Shown: positions 46,056 to 59,006, counted from the stretch's first letter. The stretch: DNA of 64,000 nucleotides from Aquilaria yunnanensis (GCA_039654915.1 CM077593.1:62068501-62132500), one strand, 5' to 3'. The notes: generated from the sequence alone by a model not told the origin. Made by a program: numbers and translations.

Positions 46056-46761
46056 ATTACGGCGAACGCTTTCGCGGAATTCTGGCTTGTACACTTTTTA
46101 TACTTGAGAATTTTTCTAAGAAACTTCTGTACTTAGCATATTTTCCATATTTGTACAACACAATTCTTCCGCAAAACCTTAAGCGTAGAATTTTTTCAAG
46201 GCATCTGAAATGCCAGGTATTTTTTAATTCTACGCCTTCGGCGTCGCCGAGCCTGTACACGCCTTTTCGTACTTCGGCAAGAACCAGATAAGGTCCTTCC
46301 CAATTTGCGCGAAGTACTCCGTGGGAGGGCCTTCGGGGTGCAAAGTCAGCCTTTCGGAGAATGAGGTCTCCTTTCTTGATTCCCTTTGGCCTGGCTCGTA
46401 AGTTTATAGCCGTGGCCACTCTTTGCTGAAAAGCTTTTCTTCTCAGCTCAACTATTTCTCTGTGTTCGCTGACAAGGTCAAGCTTGGTTCTTAAGCCGAG
46501 GTCATTTCCACTTTCATCGAATACTTGTACCCGTACCGATGGTCGCACGACTTCGATTGGGATGATGGCCTCTGTACCGAACACGAGTGAAAAGGGGGTC
46601 TCCCCTGTGGCTCTTCGGGGTGTTGTTCGGTAACTCCATAACACGCTTTGGAGCTCTCCCGGCCATTTCCCCTTTGCTTCCCCAGTCTCTTTTTTAGACC
46701 GTCTTTTATGGTCCTGTTGGATACTTCTATCTGCCCGTTGCTTTGGGGATGAGCTACTGGG
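46056..46761 (-). pseudogene. pol: Tat integrase C-terminal half (pol 3' part)
   Basis: Continues the integrase beyond the nested Copia LTR. HPVAHPQSNGQIEVSNRTI includes the catalytic Glu (QIEV, about 46725). Then comes a one-base loss near 46684, then 46644-46057 open with SYRTTPRRATGETPF and the C-terminal GPYLVLAEVRKGVYRLGD region typical of Gypsy integrases. The stop is TAA at 46057-46059. Confidence 0.88.
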
Positions 46762-48072
46762 TGTTGGAATTGTTGGCGCAAAAAGATCCTTTTAAGATAG
46801 GATTTGAGCTCGTTGAGCTAACTATAGCTTGAAAAGGTATCTAAGGCAGCTAGAAGTAGCTCCCCTTAGCTCAAGTCAGCTCAAGTCAGCTCACTTCAGC
46901 TTATGGTAGCTGAATGTAGCTGGACTTCAGCTCAAGTCAGCTCAAGTCAGCTCACTTCAGCTTATGGTAGCTGAATGTAGCTGGACTTCAGCTCAAGTTA
47001 GCTCAAGTAAGCTCAAGTCAGCTCACTTCAGCTTATGGTAGCTGAATGTAGCTGGACTTCAGCTCAAGTCAGCTCAAGTCAGCTCACTTCAGCTTTTGGT
47101 AGCTGAGTGTAGCTGGACTTCAGTTTACTTCAGCTGAAAGCAGCTAACTCCAGCTCAAGGTCAGTTCTTGGAGCTGGACCTTAGTTCATGGTGCTTGGTT
47201 GGAGCTCAAAGGAGCTCAATGGTGCATAAGTAGCATATTGAGCTAGCTTTGTGCCAGCTCACCTTGTTTTTAGCTCAAAACCACCAAGAGACACATCTTT
47301 TGTGTAAAGGTATGTCTCTTCATCAAAAGAAATAACTCTTGGCTAAAAGAACATGTCCTTTCATCCAAAGGAAGTGTTCCTTGGGTGAATGGACATGTAT
47401 ATTCGGCCATAGGGTGCTTATAGCACCAAGAGTGATGTCCTTTGACTTTAAAGGACATGTATGTTCGGCCATGGAGGTGGTTGAGGTGGTTATTGCACCA
47501 AATGTGATGTCCTTTAGACTTAAAAGACATGTATTTTCGCCCATAAGGTAGTTATGGGTGGTTATAGGCCAAAGGAAGTGTTCCTTGACTTAAAAGACAT
47601 GTATTTTCGCCCATAAGGTAGTTATGGGTGGTTATAGGCCAAAGGAAGTGTTCCTTGGCTAAAAGACATGTATTTTCGCCACCATACATGACCCTTAGCC
47701 AAAGGAAGTGTTCTTTGGCTTAAAGGACACCTTTCTTGGTGTAAAGGTGTGCCTTTTGGTCATCTATAAATAGCCTTTAGTGGCTGGCCATTGAGAGTAC
47801 GAATTTTACACTCAATTTGCACCATTTTTCTTGAGAGAAAAATTCCTCCTTTCATTCCTTTAAAGAGCCGAAATATTAGACACTTTCTTAGAGCATTGTG
47901 GGTGAAATTACATTGAGATTCTTCATCTCAATTCAAGCCTCAAGGCGTATCTCTAAGATCAAGTCCTTCCTTTTCCTTTTCGGCACAAGACTATCAAAAA
48001 GGAAGGTACGCATCCTTTCTTGCTTTAGTAGCATGCTAAGGATTTAAGTTTTATGAATGATCTTAGTGGCAT
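46762..48072 (+). mobile_element. Copia LTR, 3' truncated, inside Tat integrase
   Basis: It starts TGTTGGAATTG at 46762 and follows the minus-strand Copia subfamily until about 48072 (CTTAGTGGCAT), where about 190 bp of U5 are missing. The flanks (CTGGG before, TTTTG after) do not match, and a few integrase codons between DLGTK and VAHPQ are also lost. A deletion therefore removed the right junction. Confidence 0.9.
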
Positions 48073-51000
48073 TTTTGTTCCAAGGTCACTGATGAATTCC
48101 TGGAATCCTTTATCTGTGAACTGGGACCCATTATCAGCTACAAGTACCTTTGTATGCCGAATCTGCATACAATGTTTTTCCATACGAACTTCTGCACTTC
48201 CTTTGCCGAGATGGTCGCCAGGGGTTCTGCCTCGACCCATTTGGAGAAATAGTCTACTGCTACCACGCAGAATTTTACGCCTACAGGGGCTGTTGGGAGC
48301 GGCCCAATGAGGTCTATGCCCTAGACTGCGAAGGGCCAAGGATAATCAGCTGAAGTCACCAATTCCGAGGGTCTCCTCTGGATATTTGCGTGTCTTTGGC
48401 AATTACCGCATTTCCGGACAAACTGCCTAGCGTCCTTTCTCAGGGTGGGCCAAAAGTATCCTTGGCGAAGTATTACTGCTGCAAGGGCGTCGGTTCTGAT
48501 GTGCGAACCACAAGCGCCTTCATGTACTTCTTTGAGGATCATTTTATTATCCTCTTCGCCAACACACCTCTGCAGTGGATTTGCATATCCTTGCCGATAT
48601 AATTCTTCGCCAATTAGGAAGAATTGGCCGAAGCGTCTTCGGATTTTGGTAGCTTCACTGGGGTCTTCGGGGAGTGTATTGTTGGCGAGATATCTTTTTA
48701 TCGAGTCTTTCCAGCCTTTTCCCGAAGTTGATATGCTTAGCACTGTGATGCTCGGGTGGCTTAGCATCTTGGTGCATGCTTAGATTTTGCCAGGCAATCT
48801 GCCTCGGCATTATCTCGCCGAGGCACATTTTCGATTCGTACGGTGTCGAACTCCCGGATGAGTTTTGCCGCCAACTCATGGTATTTGGCCAAGGTTGGGT
48901 CCTTTGCCCCGCAGTCTCCTGCCGTTTGTCGTACTACCAGCTGGGAATCACTGTGGGCTTTCAAGTTTCTTATGCCAATTTTTCTGGCCAGGCGCAATCC
49001 TGCTATGAGGGCTTTATACTCCGCCATATTGTTAGTGACGTTAAAGCCGAACTTGATACTATTCATCACTTCTAAGCCTTCAGGACCCCTAATGATTATG
49101 GCAGCTCCCTGGTGTTCGGACCCCGAGGCTCCGTCAACATGCAAGGTCCATTCGGGCTCACCTTCGACTGGATTCGGATGGCTATCCTCGGTGGTGGGTA
49201 CTTCGGCGATGAAATCTGCCAGTGCTTGAGCTTTTATGGCTTTCCGAGGTTCATAAGTGATGTCGTGTTCGCCAAGCTCTATGCACCACTTAGAGAGCCT
49301 TCCGGAATGATCAACCTTTCTCATGACATCCCGTAGTGGTAGACTACTTCGGACGATGATAGGGTGAGCCTGAAAGTAAGGTCGTAGTCTCCCTACCAGC
49401 ACCAAGGCGTATATAGCTTTTTGCAACAAAGGATACCTGATTTCGGCGCCATGTAGGGATTTGCTTACGTAGTAGACCGGCCATTGCTTCGGCCCCTCTT
49501 CTTTCACAAGGACTGAGCTCACAGCCTTTTCTGTGACGGCGAGGTATAGCACAAGGGGCTCTCCCTCGCGAGGTTGTCGAAGAGTGGGCAGGCTGGCTAA
49601 GTAGATTTTGAGTTCTTCCCAGGCCTTTTGGCAGTCTTCATTCCAAGGATGATCATTATTTCCGAGGTTGTTTATCTCTTTTGTTGCCTTAGTGAGGACC
49701 TTGAAGAATGGTCGACACCTGTCTCCATACCTGGAAATAAATATGCTAAGAGAGGTTATCCTTCCGGTGAGTCTCTGCACATCCTTTATTGTGGCCGGAG
49801 TTCGGAACTCGAGCAGAGCCTTGATTTTTTCTGGGTTAGCATCAATGCCTCTTTCTGATACCATGTACCCAAGGATTTTTCCTGAGGTCACTCCGAAGAT
49901 GCACTTTTCGGGATTGAGACGGATCCCGAAGGCTCTGAGCTGGTGGAAAGTTTCCTTTAGATCTGCGACGTAGTCATCAAGTAGCTTGCTTTTGACTATC
50001 ATATCGTCGACATACATTTCCATGTTTCTCCCTATTTGGTCGTTAAAGACCTTGCTTATCAACCTCTGGTAGGTGGCCCCTGCGTTTTTAAGCCCGAAGG
50101 GCATTCTGACGTAGCAGTATGTTCCTCCCTCGGTGATGAAGGCGGTTTTTTCCTCATCTTCGGGGTCCATTCTTATTTGATGATACCCACTGAAGGCGTC
50201 TAAGAAACTTAGGAGCCCGTATTCAGCAGTTGAGTCTACCAATTGGTCTATCGGTGGGAGGGGGTATGAGTCTTTTGGGCAAGCATCGTTCAAGTTTCTG
50301 AAGTCAATGCACATCCGGAGCTTACTGCTTCCTTCTTTTGTGGCGATAACCACATTGCTCAACCATTCGGGGTATTTGACCTCCCTGACAACCCCAGGGT
50401 CTAACAAGCGCTGCACTTCGGTTTTGACAAAGTTACTTTTATGGACCAAGATGCTCCGTTTCTTTTGCCGAACAGGTTTTGCCTCGGGATTAACTTTAAG
50501 GCTATGCTGTATTACGCTAGGGTTTATCCCTGGCATATCTTTCGGCGAGTAGGCAAATAGATCTTTATTTTCCAGTAGAAAAGATACAAGTTTTTTCTTA
50601 TCACCTTCGGCCAAGCTCTTCCCTATTCGGGTAGATTGACCTGGGACAAGTTCTACTGTTTCCATTTCCGCTTTCACGGGATCTCCTTCCTTGCCCTTCT
50701 CTGGTGCCTTTGCCTCCATCATTTGTGCGAAGTTGTTTGCTGGAGCTTTTCGTGCCTTTACGAACACCTTTCTTACTTGGCCTTGATCTATGAAGATCTC
50801 TGCATCTCCATCCTTGGTGGTGAAAGTGACAGTCAAGTACCTCACATCAGGGCGAATGTGCAGATTTCCCTGTGTCTGTCTCCCAAGGATGGCGTTGTAC
50901 GATGAAGGGACATCCATGACAATAAACTTTGCCATTGTGGAGGCGTAAAGTTCAGCAGTCCCTTCTACCGAAGTTCCTTTCATCATCAAGGGGAGATCGA

Positions 51001-51655
51001 TCCATCCGAGGACAGGCAGTTCGGACGGTCCTACCCTGAAAGTAGGCGAGGTGACGGGCTTGAGGTCGCTGCTAGATATGCCCAAGTTCGGCAGTAAGTG
51101 CGAGAACAGGACGTCAGCGTTCGATCCGTCGTCGAGCAGCACTCTCTTGACGTCCCAGTTCCCTATCCTCGCCATGATCAGCAGCGGATCATCATGGGGA
51201 AAGATGACGGTGGATCCATCCCTGCAGGCCAATTTCTTTGTCGGATTCTGATATTCCATGACTGCTATTTCTCTGGCCTTCCTCTTTCTTTCCGAGGATG
51301 GGAGCCCCGTTGTGATTGTTTGTATTACTCCTGCCGGAGGTGGAGGGCGCCTCTTCGGACTTCGGTTTCTCCGCCTGTCAGAGTCATAGTCCTCATCTTC
51401 GGCCTTTTCTTCCTCATCTTTTCTTCCCTTCGGGGAAGGCATCCGTAGATATCATCGAAGTTGGCCCAGTTTTATTAGCAACTCTATGTACTTCTTCAGT
51501 TGGAAGCAATCTTCGGTGTCATGGCCGTGGTCGCGGTGAAACTGGCAGAACTTCTTTATGATTTTCTTGTTATCAGCGGTCATGGCCCTTGGCCGCCGAA
51601 TCTGCGTCCCCTGCCTTTCCATCATCATGAGGATGTTTTTCCGTGTAGTGTTCAA
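48073..51655 (-). pseudogene. pol: Tat pol: protease, RT, two RNase H domains, integrase N-terminal half
   Basis: 51655-51452 carries a CHHC-like CQFHRDHGHDTEDC end of gag and a stop TGA at 51452-51454, with the frame continuing. The 893-aa stretch 51442-48761 shows protease VLLDDGSNADVLF (near residue 100), RT with MPFGLKNAG and YVDDMIVKS (near residue 476), a Gypsy RNase H region, then a second RNase H (LHVDGASG near residue 764, NMAEYKAL, HSDSQLV). A frameshift near 48765-48790 leads to integrase with HEGACGSH and CGNCQRH (zinc-binding), a TAG at 48321-48323, GIDLIGPLP, a one-base loss near 48152, then VLVADNGSQF. Catalytic D, D and E are all still recognisable across the breaks. Dual RNase H supports Tat. 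Confidence 0.9.
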
Positions 51656-51728
51656 GGGTGTAAGCTAGGAGTTTCCTTCCCCGCATTCTCCGAGGTCGGC
51701 CTGCTTGTTCGGTTGGATGCCGAGTTTG

Positions 51729-52727
51729 CTAGTTGGATTCTTCGGCGTGGGCGTGATCGGACTTCGGTCCACCCATTCTCAGCTCCTCGGCTGTCATATG
51801 CTGTTCGGCCTTTCGGTAAAATTCGCCGAGGGTGTCCGAGGGGTCCTTAGAGAACTCGTAAAACAACTGCGAGTCCCTCCGAAGGCCTCGTGTCATGGCG
51901 AGAATGCGTATTTCGGGCCGAAAATCCGGGACGCTCAAAGCTTCCCTGTTAAACCTTTCGACAAAGTCACGGATGGTTTCTCCATTTCTTTGCTCTATGT
52001 CGAACATCTGTACAGGCATTTTCACCGTTGGCCGACTTCCAATAAATTGTTGTGTGAAGGCCGTGGATAACTCCTGGAACCCCGTGATGGTTCCTGGAGC
52101 CAATGAGTTATACCACGCGGTTGCTGGTCTTGTGATGGTGACCTCAAAACATTTGCATAAGGTAGCATCATCGGCTCCGTGCATTATCATGCTGCGCTTG
52201 TACTTTGTCAGATGGGCCCCTGGGTCAGCGCGGCCATCATAGATCTCCAGCCGAGATACCCTGAAGTCGCCTGGCATGGCTGCCTCAACTACAGTTTGGG
52301 TGAACGGGGACTCATCCTGGCAAAAGGTTCCCGACAGCCTAGCCCAGACGGGTTTGCGGGCTACCTGTTTCTCCACCCTGTCTAGTCTCGCTAGTATCCT
52401 CTCCATAAGGATCGTGGCGTTAGGCTCTTCCTTTAGGAAGGGAGACTGCCGGCGCCTCTTCGGGGAGCGAGCTCGGCGTCGAGGGGACAGGGACCTCGCC
52501 TCAGGCGACAAACTCCTTCGCTGTGAGACTTTGGGTCACTTGGACCATGTTCGTCCCGCAGGCGGTTTCCCGAGGGGTATGTTTTCCGTAGAGGACTCTT
52601 CACGTGGGTCCCCGCTTCCCGAACTATGATGGGTCGATTTGGGGCTTTTCTCCCGTGGGCGTCCTGGTGAGGGAGGCCTTTGGGCCTGAGCTTGTTGTGG
52701 CCACCTTCGGTCTATCTGCTGTGTCAT
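51729..52727 (-). pseudogene. gag: Tat gag
   Basis: The frame opens at 52727 (MTQQIDRRWPQQ), has a TGA at 52536-52538, and continues in phase to a stop at 51729-51731. It begins with a proline, arginine and serine-rich N-terminus (RRRARSPKRRRQSP). The capsid region follows (ITRPATAWYNSL, IRDFVERFN), as in plant Gypsy gag proteins. A frame change separates it from the zinc-finger part at 51655-51452. Codons upstream of 52727 are in other frames, so the true start is uncertain. Confidence 0.82.
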
Positions 52728-52920
52728 TTCAGCTACAACAGAACGCTAAAAGTCTCGTAGAAAGCTCATAGTAATGACTAGAGGGCGGTCTTCCTCAGGC
52801 GCAGAAGTCCCTGGGAATGTTTGCTCAGCGGCTGGTTGATCCTCAGGCGTGGACGGGGACCTCGGGAGTCCCTTGTCCTTAGAACGCCGAGTTTCAATGA
52901 CGGCGACCTCAGAGCGAGTT

Positions 52921-52936
52921 CCCACAGACAGCGCCA
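52921..52936 (-). promoter_or_regulatory. Primer-binding site of the Tat element
   Basis: The minus strand reads TGGCGCTGTCTGTGGG two bases after the 5' LTR. This TGGCGC...CTGTGGG form is typical of Tat-type Gypsy elements and differs from the initiator-Met site of the other two families. I do not assign the tRNA. Confidence 0.8.
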
Positions 52937-52938
52937 AA

Positions 52939-53672
52939 TGATGTCGGTCAGCATCTTCGTGGAGTGACATTGAGACTTGTAGAGGGACTTCTTGAGAGGG
53001 AGACCGCCTGGAGTCCCGAATTGCCCAGGGAGCGTGCCTGAAAAGCTCAGAAGAGAGGGTTAGGAGGTCCCCGGGGTGTGTTTCCGGGGAGGAGCCTCTG
53101 ACGCCCAAGTCAGTGTCCTGGAAGAAAATAAGGGAGGAGCACTGAAAAGTAGAACGGCCTTGCCTGTTTGTGTTTTCTCAAGGAGAGGAGTCTGCTCAAG
53201 GATCCATCATTTGCCCAGGTTTATTTCCTGGTATTTATAGGAGTATTCAGCCCGTTCAGATCATGACACGTGTTCGGTCAGATCTTTCCTGAATTTCTGG
53301 GCGTAGGGGACAAGTAGCCGGTGGCAGGTTTCTTGAGCCTTGAACCGAGACAGGTCATGATGGGACCTGGATGGCGTCAGTGTGTCAGACCGCCGTTTGG
53401 GGCGGCCTGTAACGTCTGTGGGCGACATGTCAGAGGCTCCTTCAATGCTCGTGCCGTACTCCCGAAGTCCCCGGACGAGGTCGTCCTCTGGCGCGGACGA
53501 TGCCCCTTAGGGAAATATGCCCGTAGTTCGGGGAGATCCTCTTCGGTTTGTGATAGCGGATTCTCCATCTCCGAAAGCGATCTGTTTAGTACCTCGGGGG
53601 ACTAATAGTATCCTCGCGTTCCCTGACACTCCGAGTTCGGGTCAGATAGAGGCGATAGTCCTTCGGCTATCA
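52939..53672 (-). mobile_element. Tat element 5' LTR (734 bp)
   Basis: TGATGTCGG to GGCTATCA, closely matching 40849-41614 apart from the roughly 32-bp length difference and scattered substitutions. A TATA-like TATAAATA lies on the minus strand near 53232-53239. It is followed by CTTGG, the right target duplication. Confidence 0.93.
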
Positions 53673-56600
53673 CTTGGAATGAAATCAAAACTTTCACAAC
53701 TTGTTTTGAATGAAATGGAAACATTCAAAACTTGTTTGGAATGAAATGGAAAGGTTCACAACTTGTTTGGAATGAAATGGAAAGGTTCACAACTTGTTTG
53801 GAATGAAATGGAAATCCTCACAACTTGTTTGGAATGAAATGGAAACATTCACAACTTTTTTGAAATGAAATGGAAACAGTCATAATAACCTGTTTCTAAT
53901 GAAATGGAAAACCTTCACAACTTGTTTAGAATGAAATGGAAACATTCAGAAGCTGTTTGAAAAGAAATTGAAAGCGCCACAACTTGATTATAATGAAATG
54001 GAAAAATTCACAACTTGTCTATAGTGAAATGGAAACCTTGACAACTTGTTCGGAGCGAACTGGAAACTCTCGGAAATCATTTGGAATGAAATGGAAACAT
54101 TCACAACTTGTTTCGAATGAAACGGAAAGCTTCACAACATGTTTGGAATGAAACGGAAACGTTCACAACTTGTTTGGAATTAAATTGAATCATTCAAAAG
54201 TTGTTTGGAATGAAATGGAAACATTGAGAACCTGTTTGTAATGAAATGGAAACATTCACAACTTGTTTGGGATGAAAAGGAAACATTCACAACTTGATTG
54301 GAATGAAATGGAAAGGTTCACAACTTGCTTGGAATGAAATGGAAAGGTTCACAACTTGCTTGGAATGAAATGTAAAGCTTCAGAACTTGTTTGTAATCAA
54401 AATGGAAACCTTGACAACTTGTTTAGAATGAAATGGAAACATTTCAAACTAGTTTGGAATGAAATGGAAACATTCACAACTTGTTTGGAATGAAATGGAA
54501 ACAATCACAACTTGTTTGGAATGAAATGGATACATTCACAACTTGTTTGGAATGAAATGGAAACATTCACACAACTTTTTTGGAATGAAATGGAAAGCTT
54601 CACAACTTGTTTGGAATGAAATGGAAACATTTACAACTTGTTTGGAATGCATTGGAAACATTCACAAGTTGTTTCGAATGATATGGAAAGCTTCACAACT
54701 TGTTTCGAATGAAATGAAAACATTCACAACTTGTTTGGAATGAATTGAAAACATTCACAATCTGCTTGGAATGAAATGAAAACATTCACAACATGTTTGG
54801 AATGAAATGGAAAGCCTCACAACTTGTTTCGAATGAAATGGAAACATTCACATCTTGTTTGCAATGAAATGGAAACCTTCACAACTTGTTTAGAATGAAA
54901 TGGAAAGCTTCACAACTTGTTTGGATGAAGCGGAAAGATTCACAACATGCTTGGAATGAAGTGGAAAACTTCACAACTTGTTTGGAACGAAATGGAAACA
55001 TTCACAACTTGTTTGGAATGAATTGGAAACATTCACAACTCTTTTTGAATGAAATGGACAGCTTCACAACATGCTTGGAACGAAATCAAAACTTTCACAA
55101 CTTGTTTTGAATGAAATGGAAACATTCAAAACTTGTTTGGAATGAAAAGGAAAGGTTCACAACTTGTTTGGAATAAATGGATACATTCACAACCTGTTTG
55201 GAATGAAATGGAAAGGTTCACAACTTGTTTGGAATGAAATGGAAACATTCACAACTTGTTTGGAATGAAATGGAAATCTTCACAACTTTTTTGAAATGAA
55301 ATGGAAACAGTCACAATAACCTATTTCTAATGAAATGGAAAGCTTCACAACTTGTTAGGCGTAAAAGGGAAGCATTCACAACTTGTTTGCACTGAAATGG
55401 GAAGCTTCAAAACTTGTTTCAAATGAGATGGAAACATTCACAACTTGTTTGGAATGAAATGGAAACATTCACAACTTGTTTGGAATGAAATGAAAACATT
55501 CACAACTCTTTTCGAATGAAATGGAAAGCTTCACAACTTGCTTGGAACGGAATCGAAACTTTCACGACTTGTTTGGAATGAAATGGAAACATTCACAACT
55601 TGTTTGGAATGAATTGGAAGCATTGACAACCTGTTTGTAATCAAAATGGAAACCTTCACAACTTGTTTAGAATGAAATGGAATCTTTCAGAAGCTGTTTG
55701 AAAAGAAATTGAAAGCCCCACAACTTGATTATAATGAAATGGAAAAATTCACAACTTGTCTGTAGTGAAATGGAAACCTTGACAACTTGTTCGGAGCGAA
55801 CTGGAAACATTCGGAACTCGTTTAGAATGAATGGAAACATTCACACCTTGTTTCGAATGAAACGGAAAACTTCACAACTTGTTTGGAATGAAACGGAAGC
55901 GTTCACAACTTGTTTGGAATTAAATTGAAGCATTCAAAAGTTGTTTGGAATGAAATGGAAACATTCAGAACCTGTTTGTAATGAAATGGAAACATTCACA
56001 ACTTGTTTGGGATGAAATGGAAACATTCACAACTTGATTGGAATGAAATGGAAAGGTTCACAACTTGCTTGGAATGAAATGGAAAGGTTCACAACTTGCT
56101 TGGAATGAAATGTAAAGCTTCAGAACTTGTTTGTAATCAAAATGGAAACCTTGACAACTTGTTTAGAATGAAATGGAAACATTTCAAACTAGTTTGGAAT
56201 GAAATGGAAACATTCACAACTTGTTTGGAATGAAATGGAAACAATCACAACTTGTTTGGAATGAAATGGAAACATTCACAACTTGTTTGGAATGAAATGG
56301 AAACATTCACACAACTTTTTTGGAATGAAATGGAAAGCTTCACAACTTGTTTGGAATGAAATGGAAAGCTTCACAACTTGTTTGGAATGAAATGGAAACA
56401 TTTACAACTTGTTTGGAATGCATTGGAAACATTCACAAATTGTTTCGAATGATATGGAAAGCTTCACAACTTGTTTCGAATGAAATGAAAACATTCACAA
56501 CTTGTTTGGAATGAATTGAAAACATTCACAATCTGCTTGGAATGAAATGAAAACATTCACAACATGTTTGGAATGAAATGGAAAGCGTCACAACTTGTTT

Positions 56601-59006
56601 CGAATGAAATGGAAACATTCACATCTTATTTGCAATGAAATGGAAACCTTCACAACTTGTTTAGAATGAAATGGAAACCTTCACAACTTGTTTGGAATGA
56701 AGCGGAAAGATTCACAACATGCTTGGAATGAAGTGGAAAACTTCACAACTTGTTTGGAACGAAATGGAAACATTCACAACTTGTTTGGAATGAATTGGAA
56801 ACATTCACAACTCTTTTCGAATGAAATGGACAGCTTCACAACATGCTTGGGACGAAATCAAAACTTTCACAACTTGTTTTGAATGAAATGGAAACATTCA
56901 AAACTTGTTTGGAATGAAATGGAAAGGTTCACAACTTGTTTGGAATAAATGGAAACATTCACAACTTGTTTGGAATGAAATGGAAAGGTTCACAACTTGT
57001 TTGGAATGAAATGGAAACATTCACAACTTGTTTGGAATGAAATGGAAATCTTCACAACTTGTTTGGAATGAAATGGAAACATTCACAACTTTTTTGAAAT
57101 GAAATGGAAACAGTCATAATAACCTGTTTCTAATGAAATGGAAAGCTTCACAACTTGTTTGGAGTAAAAGGGAAGCATTCACAACTTGTTTGCAATGAAA
57201 TGGGAAGCTTCAAAACTTGTTTCAAATGAGATGGAAACATTCACAACTTGTTTGGAATGAAATGGAAACAATCACAACTTGTTTGGAATGAAATGAAAAC
57301 ATTCACAACTCTTTTCGAATGAAATGGAAAGCTTCACAACTTGCTTGGAACGGAATCGAAACTTTCACAACTTGCTTGGAATGAAATGGAAACATTTACA
57401 ACTTGTTCGGAATACAACGGAAACATTAACAAGTTGTTTCGAATGATATGGAAAGCTTTATAACTTGTTTCGAATGAAATGAAAACATTCACAACTTGTT
57501 TGGAATGAATTGAAAACATTCACAATCTGCTTGGAATGAAATGAAAACATTCACAACATGTGTGGAATGAAATGGAAAGCCTCACAACTTGTTTCAAATG
57601 AAATAGAAACATTCACATCTTTTTTGCAATAAAATGGAAACCTTCACAACTTATTTAGAATGAAATGGAAAGTTTCACAACTTGTTTGGAATGAAGCGGA
57701 AAGATTCACAACCTGCTTGGAATGAAGTGGAAAACTTCACAACTTGTTTGGAACGAAATGGAAACATTCACAACTTTTGTGGAATGAATTGGAAACATTC
57801 ACAACTCTTTTCGAATGAAATGGACAGCTTCACAACTTGCTTGGAACAAAATCGAAACTTTCACAACTTGTTTTGATTGAAATGGAAACATTCAAAACTT
57901 GTTTGGATCGAAATGGAAAGGTTCACAACTTCTTTGGAATGAAATGGAAACATTCACAACTTGTTTGGAATGAAATGGAAAGCTTCACAACTTGTTTGGA
58001 ATGAAATGGAAACATTCACAACTTTTTTGAAATGAAATGGAAACAGTCATAATAACCTGTTTCTAATGAAATGGAAAGCTTCACAACTTGTTTGGAGTAA
58101 AAGGGAAGCATTCACAACTTGTTTGCATTGAAATGGGAAGCTTCAAAACTTGTTTCAAATGAGATGGAAACATTCACAACTTGTTTGGAATGAAATGGAA
58201 ACAATCACAACTTGTTTGGAATGAAATGAAAACATTCACAACTCTTTTCGAATGAAATAGAAAGCTTCACAACTTGCTTGGAATGAAATTGAAACTTTCA
58301 CGACTTGGTTGGAATGAAATGGAAACATTCACAACTTGTTTGGAATGAATTGGAAACATTGACAACATGTTTGTAATCAAAATGGAAACCTTCACAATTT
58401 GTTTTGAGTGAAATGGGAACATTCAGAAGCTGTTTGAAAAGAAATTGAAAGCCCCACAACTTGATTATAATGAAATGGAAAAATTCACAACTTGTCTGTA
58501 ATGAAATGGAAACTCGACAACTTGTTCGGAGCGAACTGGAAACATTCGGAACTCGTTTGGAATGAAATGGAAACATTCACAACTTGTTTGGAATGAAATG
58601 GAAACATTCCCAACGTGTTTCGAATGAAACGGAAAGCTTCACAACTTGTTTCGAATTAAACGGAAACGTTCACAACTTGTTTGGAATTAAATTGAAGCAT
58701 TCAAAACTTGTTTGGAATGAAATGGAAATATTCAGAACCTGTTTGTAATGAAATGGAAACATTCACAACTTGTTTGGGATGAAATGAAAACATTCATAAC
58801 TTGATTGGAATGAAATGGAAAGGTTCACAACTTGCTTGGAATGAAATGTAAAGCTTCACAACTTGTTTGTAATCAAAATGGAAACCTTGACAACTTGTTT
58901 AGAATGAAATTGAAACATTCCAAACTGGTTTGGAATGAAATGGAAACATTCACAACTTGTTTGGAATGAAATGGAAACAATCACAAGTTGTTTGGAATGA
59001 AATGGA
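53673..59006 (-). repeat. 31-bp satellite, inverted array (5.3 kb) with about 1.77-kb higher-order pattern
   Basis: Inverted monomers continuing from 39075-40848. Variant order repeats at 1772 bp (ATCAAAACTTTCACAAC at 55086 and 56858), with shorter and longer intervals elsewhere (about 1396 from 53690, about 990 to 57849). The pattern is less regular and more diverged than the 1660-bp repeat. It ends with ATGGA (59002-59006), the reverse complement of TCCAT. Confidence 0.94.

Larger units (their letters stand above)
40849..53672 (-). mobile_element. Tat-lineage Ty3/Gypsy element (12.8 kb with nested LTRs), minus strand
   Basis: LTRs at 40849-41614 and 52939-53672 and a TSD of CTTGG (40844-40848 and 53673-53677) in the inverted satellite. 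On the minus strand it has gag, protease, RT, RNase H, a second RNase H and integrase. On the plus strand, between the pol end and the 3' LTR, it has a spliced antisense gene. Dual RNase H, the TGGCGCTGTCTGTGGG primer site and an antisense ORF are known marks of the Tat lineage. Two LTRs are nested in it (44642-46055 and 46762-48072). Without them it would be about 10 kb. Confidence 0.94.

Noticed and set aside
39075..59006. CENP-B box-like similarity in the inverted monomer (CTTGTTTGGAATGAAATGG against YTTCGTTGGAARCGGGA)
   Set aside because: Only the TTGGAA part agrees well. The essential CG-containing bases (TTCG and CGGG) are absent from the consensus, so I do not claim a CENP-B box.
39075..59006. 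Resemblance to human GGAAT-type satellites (GGAATGAAATGGAAAC)
   Set aside because: The shared GGAAT words are short and low in complexity. The 31-bp plant monomer has a distinct second half, so homology is not supported.
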